Assembly (NCBI GenBank): GCA_946006915.1
Contig: CAMFZK010000038.1
Span: 1-8,245 of the forward strand
Length of the DNA: 8,245 nucleotides
DNA from: an uncultured Clostridia bacterium
GTDB lineage: Bacteria > Bacillota > Clostridia > Oscillospirales > Acutalibacteraceae
Direction: 5' to 3'
Shown: positions 6,595-8,245 of the stretch, piece by piece
Layout of the letters: every line of letters starts with the position of its first letter
How positions within the stretch are numbered: position 1 is the first letter of the stretch
The notes under the pieces: generated by a model
Told to the model about the DNA's origin: nothing
Seen by the model: the letters and a program-made list of their open reading frames with translations, nothing else
Database searches by the model: none
Position numbers and translations under genes: made by a program

Positions 6595-7239
6595 ATGAAA
6601 AAGCGTAAAAATTCTTATGATGACGGTTTTTATGTTTATACCGATGTTGAAGAAGAACCCGAAAATATACAAGTTTATTCTTCAAAAGAAAGTTTGTTTG
6701 AATGGCTTGAGGTAGTAGTAACTGCCATTATTTCGGTTGTTTTAATATTTTCGTTTGTTTTCAGAATTGCAACTATTGAAGGTGACTCTATGTTCAGCAC
6801 CTTGAAAAACGGCGAACGTGTGGTTATCAGCAATTTCAACTATACCCCAAAACACGGGGATATTGTGGTAATTTCCCGAAATGCCGATAATTCGATAGAC
6901 GGCAGTATTACCGGAAAAGGCCCTATTATAAAGCGGGTTATTGCAACAGAGCATCAAACGGTGGATATTGACCCGGAAAGCGGAAAAGTTTTTGTGGACG
7001 GTGTGGCTTTAGAAGAAGATTATATTATAGGTCCTACCACCCCTAAAAATAGCGTGGAATTTCCCGTAATAGTGCCCGAAGGATGTATATTTGTAATGGG
7101 CGACAACCGCCCCGTATCGCTGGACAGTCGTTATTTAGAAATCGGCGACCACGGAATGGTGGATACAAGGTATGTATTGGGCAGGGCAGTTTTTAGAATT
7201 TTCCCGTTTAACAGAATAGGACGGCTTGATAATAAATGA
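6595..7239 (+). CDS. lepB: Type I signal peptidase
   Basis: This membrane serine protease cleaves N-terminal signal peptides from exported proteins on the outer face of the cytoplasmic membrane. At 214 residues it fits the short Gram-positive SipS-like type. A charged cytoplasmic tail of about 35 residues precedes a single transmembrane helix (about 38-58). The catalytic Ser65 lies in IEGDSMFSTL (family box B), and the general base Lys113 lies in IIKRVIA (box D). Box E is MGDNRPVSLDSR (168-179). The start is the ATG at 6595, with AAGAGG upstream; a GTG one codon earlier is a less likely alternative. Its TGA overlaps the ATG of rbgA (ATGA), implying translational coupling. The neighbours rplS, rbgA and rnhB are its usual Firmicutes companions. 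All catalytic residues are present. Confidence 0.96.
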   Translation: MKKRKNSYDDGFYVYTDVEEEPENIQVYSSKESLFEWLEVVVTAIISVVLIFSFVFRIATIEGDSMFSTLKNGERVVISNFNYTPKHGDIVVISRNADNSIDGSITGKGPIIKRVIATEHQTVDIDPESGKVFVDGVALEEDYIIGPTTPKNSVEFPVIVPEGCIFVMGDNRPVSLDSRYLEIGDHGMVDTRYVLGRAVFRIFPFNRIGRLDNK

Positions 7240-8105
7240 GCGATTTTAAACAAAGTATTCAGTGGTTTCCGGGGCATATGGCAAAAACCAAGCGCCAAAT
7301 TAAAGAAATTTTGCCTATTATTGATGCCGTGGCGGAGGTTGTGGATGCACGTATTCCGCAAAGCAGCCGAAACCCCGACTTAAAGGAAATTATAGGCAAC
7401 AAACCGCATATAATTTTGCTTAACAAGTGTGATATGGCAGATGCCGACATTACAAAAGAGTGGATAGCGCACTACAAACAAAACGGTACTACCGCTATCC
7501 CGATTGACTGTAAAAGCGGTAAGGGTATTCCGCTTTTTAAGGACACCGTTAAGACCGTTTTGGCAGACAAACTAGAAAGTTTCAAACAAAAAGGAATGGT
7601 TGGAAAACCGCTTCGGGTTATGGTTGTGGGTATTCCAAACGTGGGTAAATCCTCCTTTATTAACAAAATTGCAGGTAAAACCCGTGCCAAAGCCGAAAAC
7701 CGCCCCGGTGTTACAAGGGGAAACCAATGGTTTACTATTGACAAACAGTTGGAACTGCTTGACACCCCCGGTGTTTTGTGGCCTAAATTTGAAGACCAAA
7801 CGGTGGGCGAGCATTTGGCGTTTACGGGGGCTGTTAAAGACCGTATTTTAGATACCGAACTTTTGGCAATGCGACTGATTGAAATTTTAAGCCAAAACTA
7901 CCCCGATTATTTAGAAAAACGTTACGGCGAGTTGGATTTTTCGCTTGACAGTTACGATTTGCTCTGCTTAATAGGCAAAAAGCGGGGTATGGTTATCCGA
8001 GGCGGCGAAACCGACACCGAACGGGCGGCAAATATGTTGCTTGAAGAATACCGAAACCAAAAAATCGGTAATATTACTCTTGAAAGGGTAGACGAGTATG
8101 CCTGA
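7236..8105 (+). CDS. rbgA: Ribosome biogenesis GTPase RbgA (YlqF)
   Basis: RbgA is a cytoplasmic GTPase required for late assembly of the 50S subunit in Bacillus-type bacteria. The 289-residue product has the circularly permuted G-motif order of the family: NKCD (G4, 63-66), then SGKG near 94-97 (G5 area), then the P-loop GIPNVGKSS (G1, 132-140), PGVTRG (G2, 157-162) and DTPG (G3, 176-179). The N-terminal WFPGHMAK (10-17) is a family signature. A helical C-terminal domain follows from about 190. The ATG overlaps the lepB stop codon, and there is no good Shine-Dalgarno at a normal distance, so translation probably depends on lepB. The last bases overlap the start of rnhB. Being next to rplS makes sense because both serve the large subunit. 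Confidence 0.97.
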   Translation: MSDFKQSIQWFPGHMAKTKRQIKEILPIIDAVAEVVDARIPQSSRNPDLKEIIGNKPHIILLNKCDMADADITKEWIAHYKQNGTTAIPIDCKSGKGIPLFKDTVKTVLADKLESFKQKGMVGKPLRVMVVGIPNVGKSSFINKIAGKTRAKAENRPGVTRGNQWFTIDKQLELLDTPGVLWPKFEDQTVGEHLAFTGAVKDRILDTELLAMRLIEILSQNYPDYLEKRYGELDFSLDSYDLLCLIGKKRGMVIRGGETDTERAANMLLEEYRNQKIGNITLERVDEYA

Positions 8106-8245
8106 TTACAGTTACGAACAAGCCGCTGGTTTAAGCGGCTTTAAGTTTATTTGCGGTGTGGACGAAGCAGGGCGGGGTCCGCTTGCAGGGCCTGTGTGTG
8201 CGGCGGCGGTTATACTGCCTTTCGGCACCGAAATAGAGGGACTTA
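8098..8245 (+). CDS. rnhB: Ribonuclease HII, N-terminal part (runs off the right edge)
   Basis: RNase HII cuts the RNA strand of RNA-DNA hybrids and removes single ribonucleotides from DNA. Only 49 codons are in the window. They contain the family motif [14 protein letters not shown] (about 20-33), with the metal-binding catalytic Asp22 and Glu23. The ATG at 8098 overlaps the end of rbgA by 8 bases, and AAAGGG (8083-8088) lies 9 nt upstream as ribosome binding site. The N-terminus is short, beginning about 20 residues before the motif; some Firmicutes homologues have longer ones. Gene order lepB-rbgA-rnhB supports the call. The rest of the protein is outside the window. Confidence 0.95.
   Translation, partial: MPDYSYEQAAGLSGFKFICGVDEAGRGPLAGPVCAAAVILPFGTEIEGL

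Noticed and set aside
1..8245. CRISPR array, tRNA or rRNA genes, insertion sequences, prophage or defence genes
   Set aside because: I saw no spaced direct repeats, tRNA-like cloverleaf, transposase motifs or terminal inverted repeats. Nearly all the sequence is accounted for by housekeeping genes.

Overview
The window looks like chromosomal DNA from a Gram-positive, clostridia-like member of the Firmicutes. The main evidence is the run rplS - lepB - rbgA (ylqF) - rnhB, a typical Firmicutes gene order. The strong AGGAGG-type ribosome binding sites, classical TTGxxx/TATAAT promoters and rho-independent terminators fit this. I infer a gut-type clostridial lineage from the character of the amylase and the mixed AT/GC codon use, but I cannot name a species.

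Layout: (1) Positions 1-1106 (+) hold the C-terminal two thirds of a GH13 alpha-amylase-family enzyme, cut off by the left edge of the window. (2) Positions 1115-1142 hold an 11-bp perfect hairpin that serves as a shared terminator between convergent genes. (3) Positions 1144-2655 (-) encode a membrane glycosyltransferase of family GT2 with the processive-type D..DxD..TED..QxxRW signature. (4) Positions 2656-2779 are a divergent promoter region. (5) Positions 2780-4936 (+) encode Tex, an S1-domain nucleic-acid-binding protein. It is followed with no gap by a DMT/EamA transporter (4937-5860) and a probable terminator. (6) Positions 5861-6182 contain no intact gene. They carry a reverse-strand remnant resembling the C-terminus of a small XRE-type repressor, then a strong promoter and a structured leader ahead of rplS. 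(7) Positions 6183-8245 (+) are the ribosome and secretion cluster: rplS (L19), an internal terminator, lepB, rbgA and the start of rnhB, which runs off the right edge.

How the genes fit together: the amylase breaks down alpha-glucan oligosaccharides, and the GT2 enzyme probably builds or transfers a surface glycan. They converge on one terminator and are separate units. rplS supplies a 50S protein, and RbgA is the GTPase needed for late 50S assembly, so these two are functionally related. lepB and rnhB share the transcript by conserved gene order. The terminator after rplS probably lets the cell make much more L19 than signal peptidase, RbgA or RNase HII. lepB/rbgA and rbgA/rnhB overlap by a few bases, which suggests translational coupling.

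I do not see a previously undescribed system here. The window is mostly housekeeping. The points most worth a second look are the L19 leader, the decayed regulator fragment, the orphan GT2 enzyme, and the tex-transporter pair at the position where trmD often precedes rplS.
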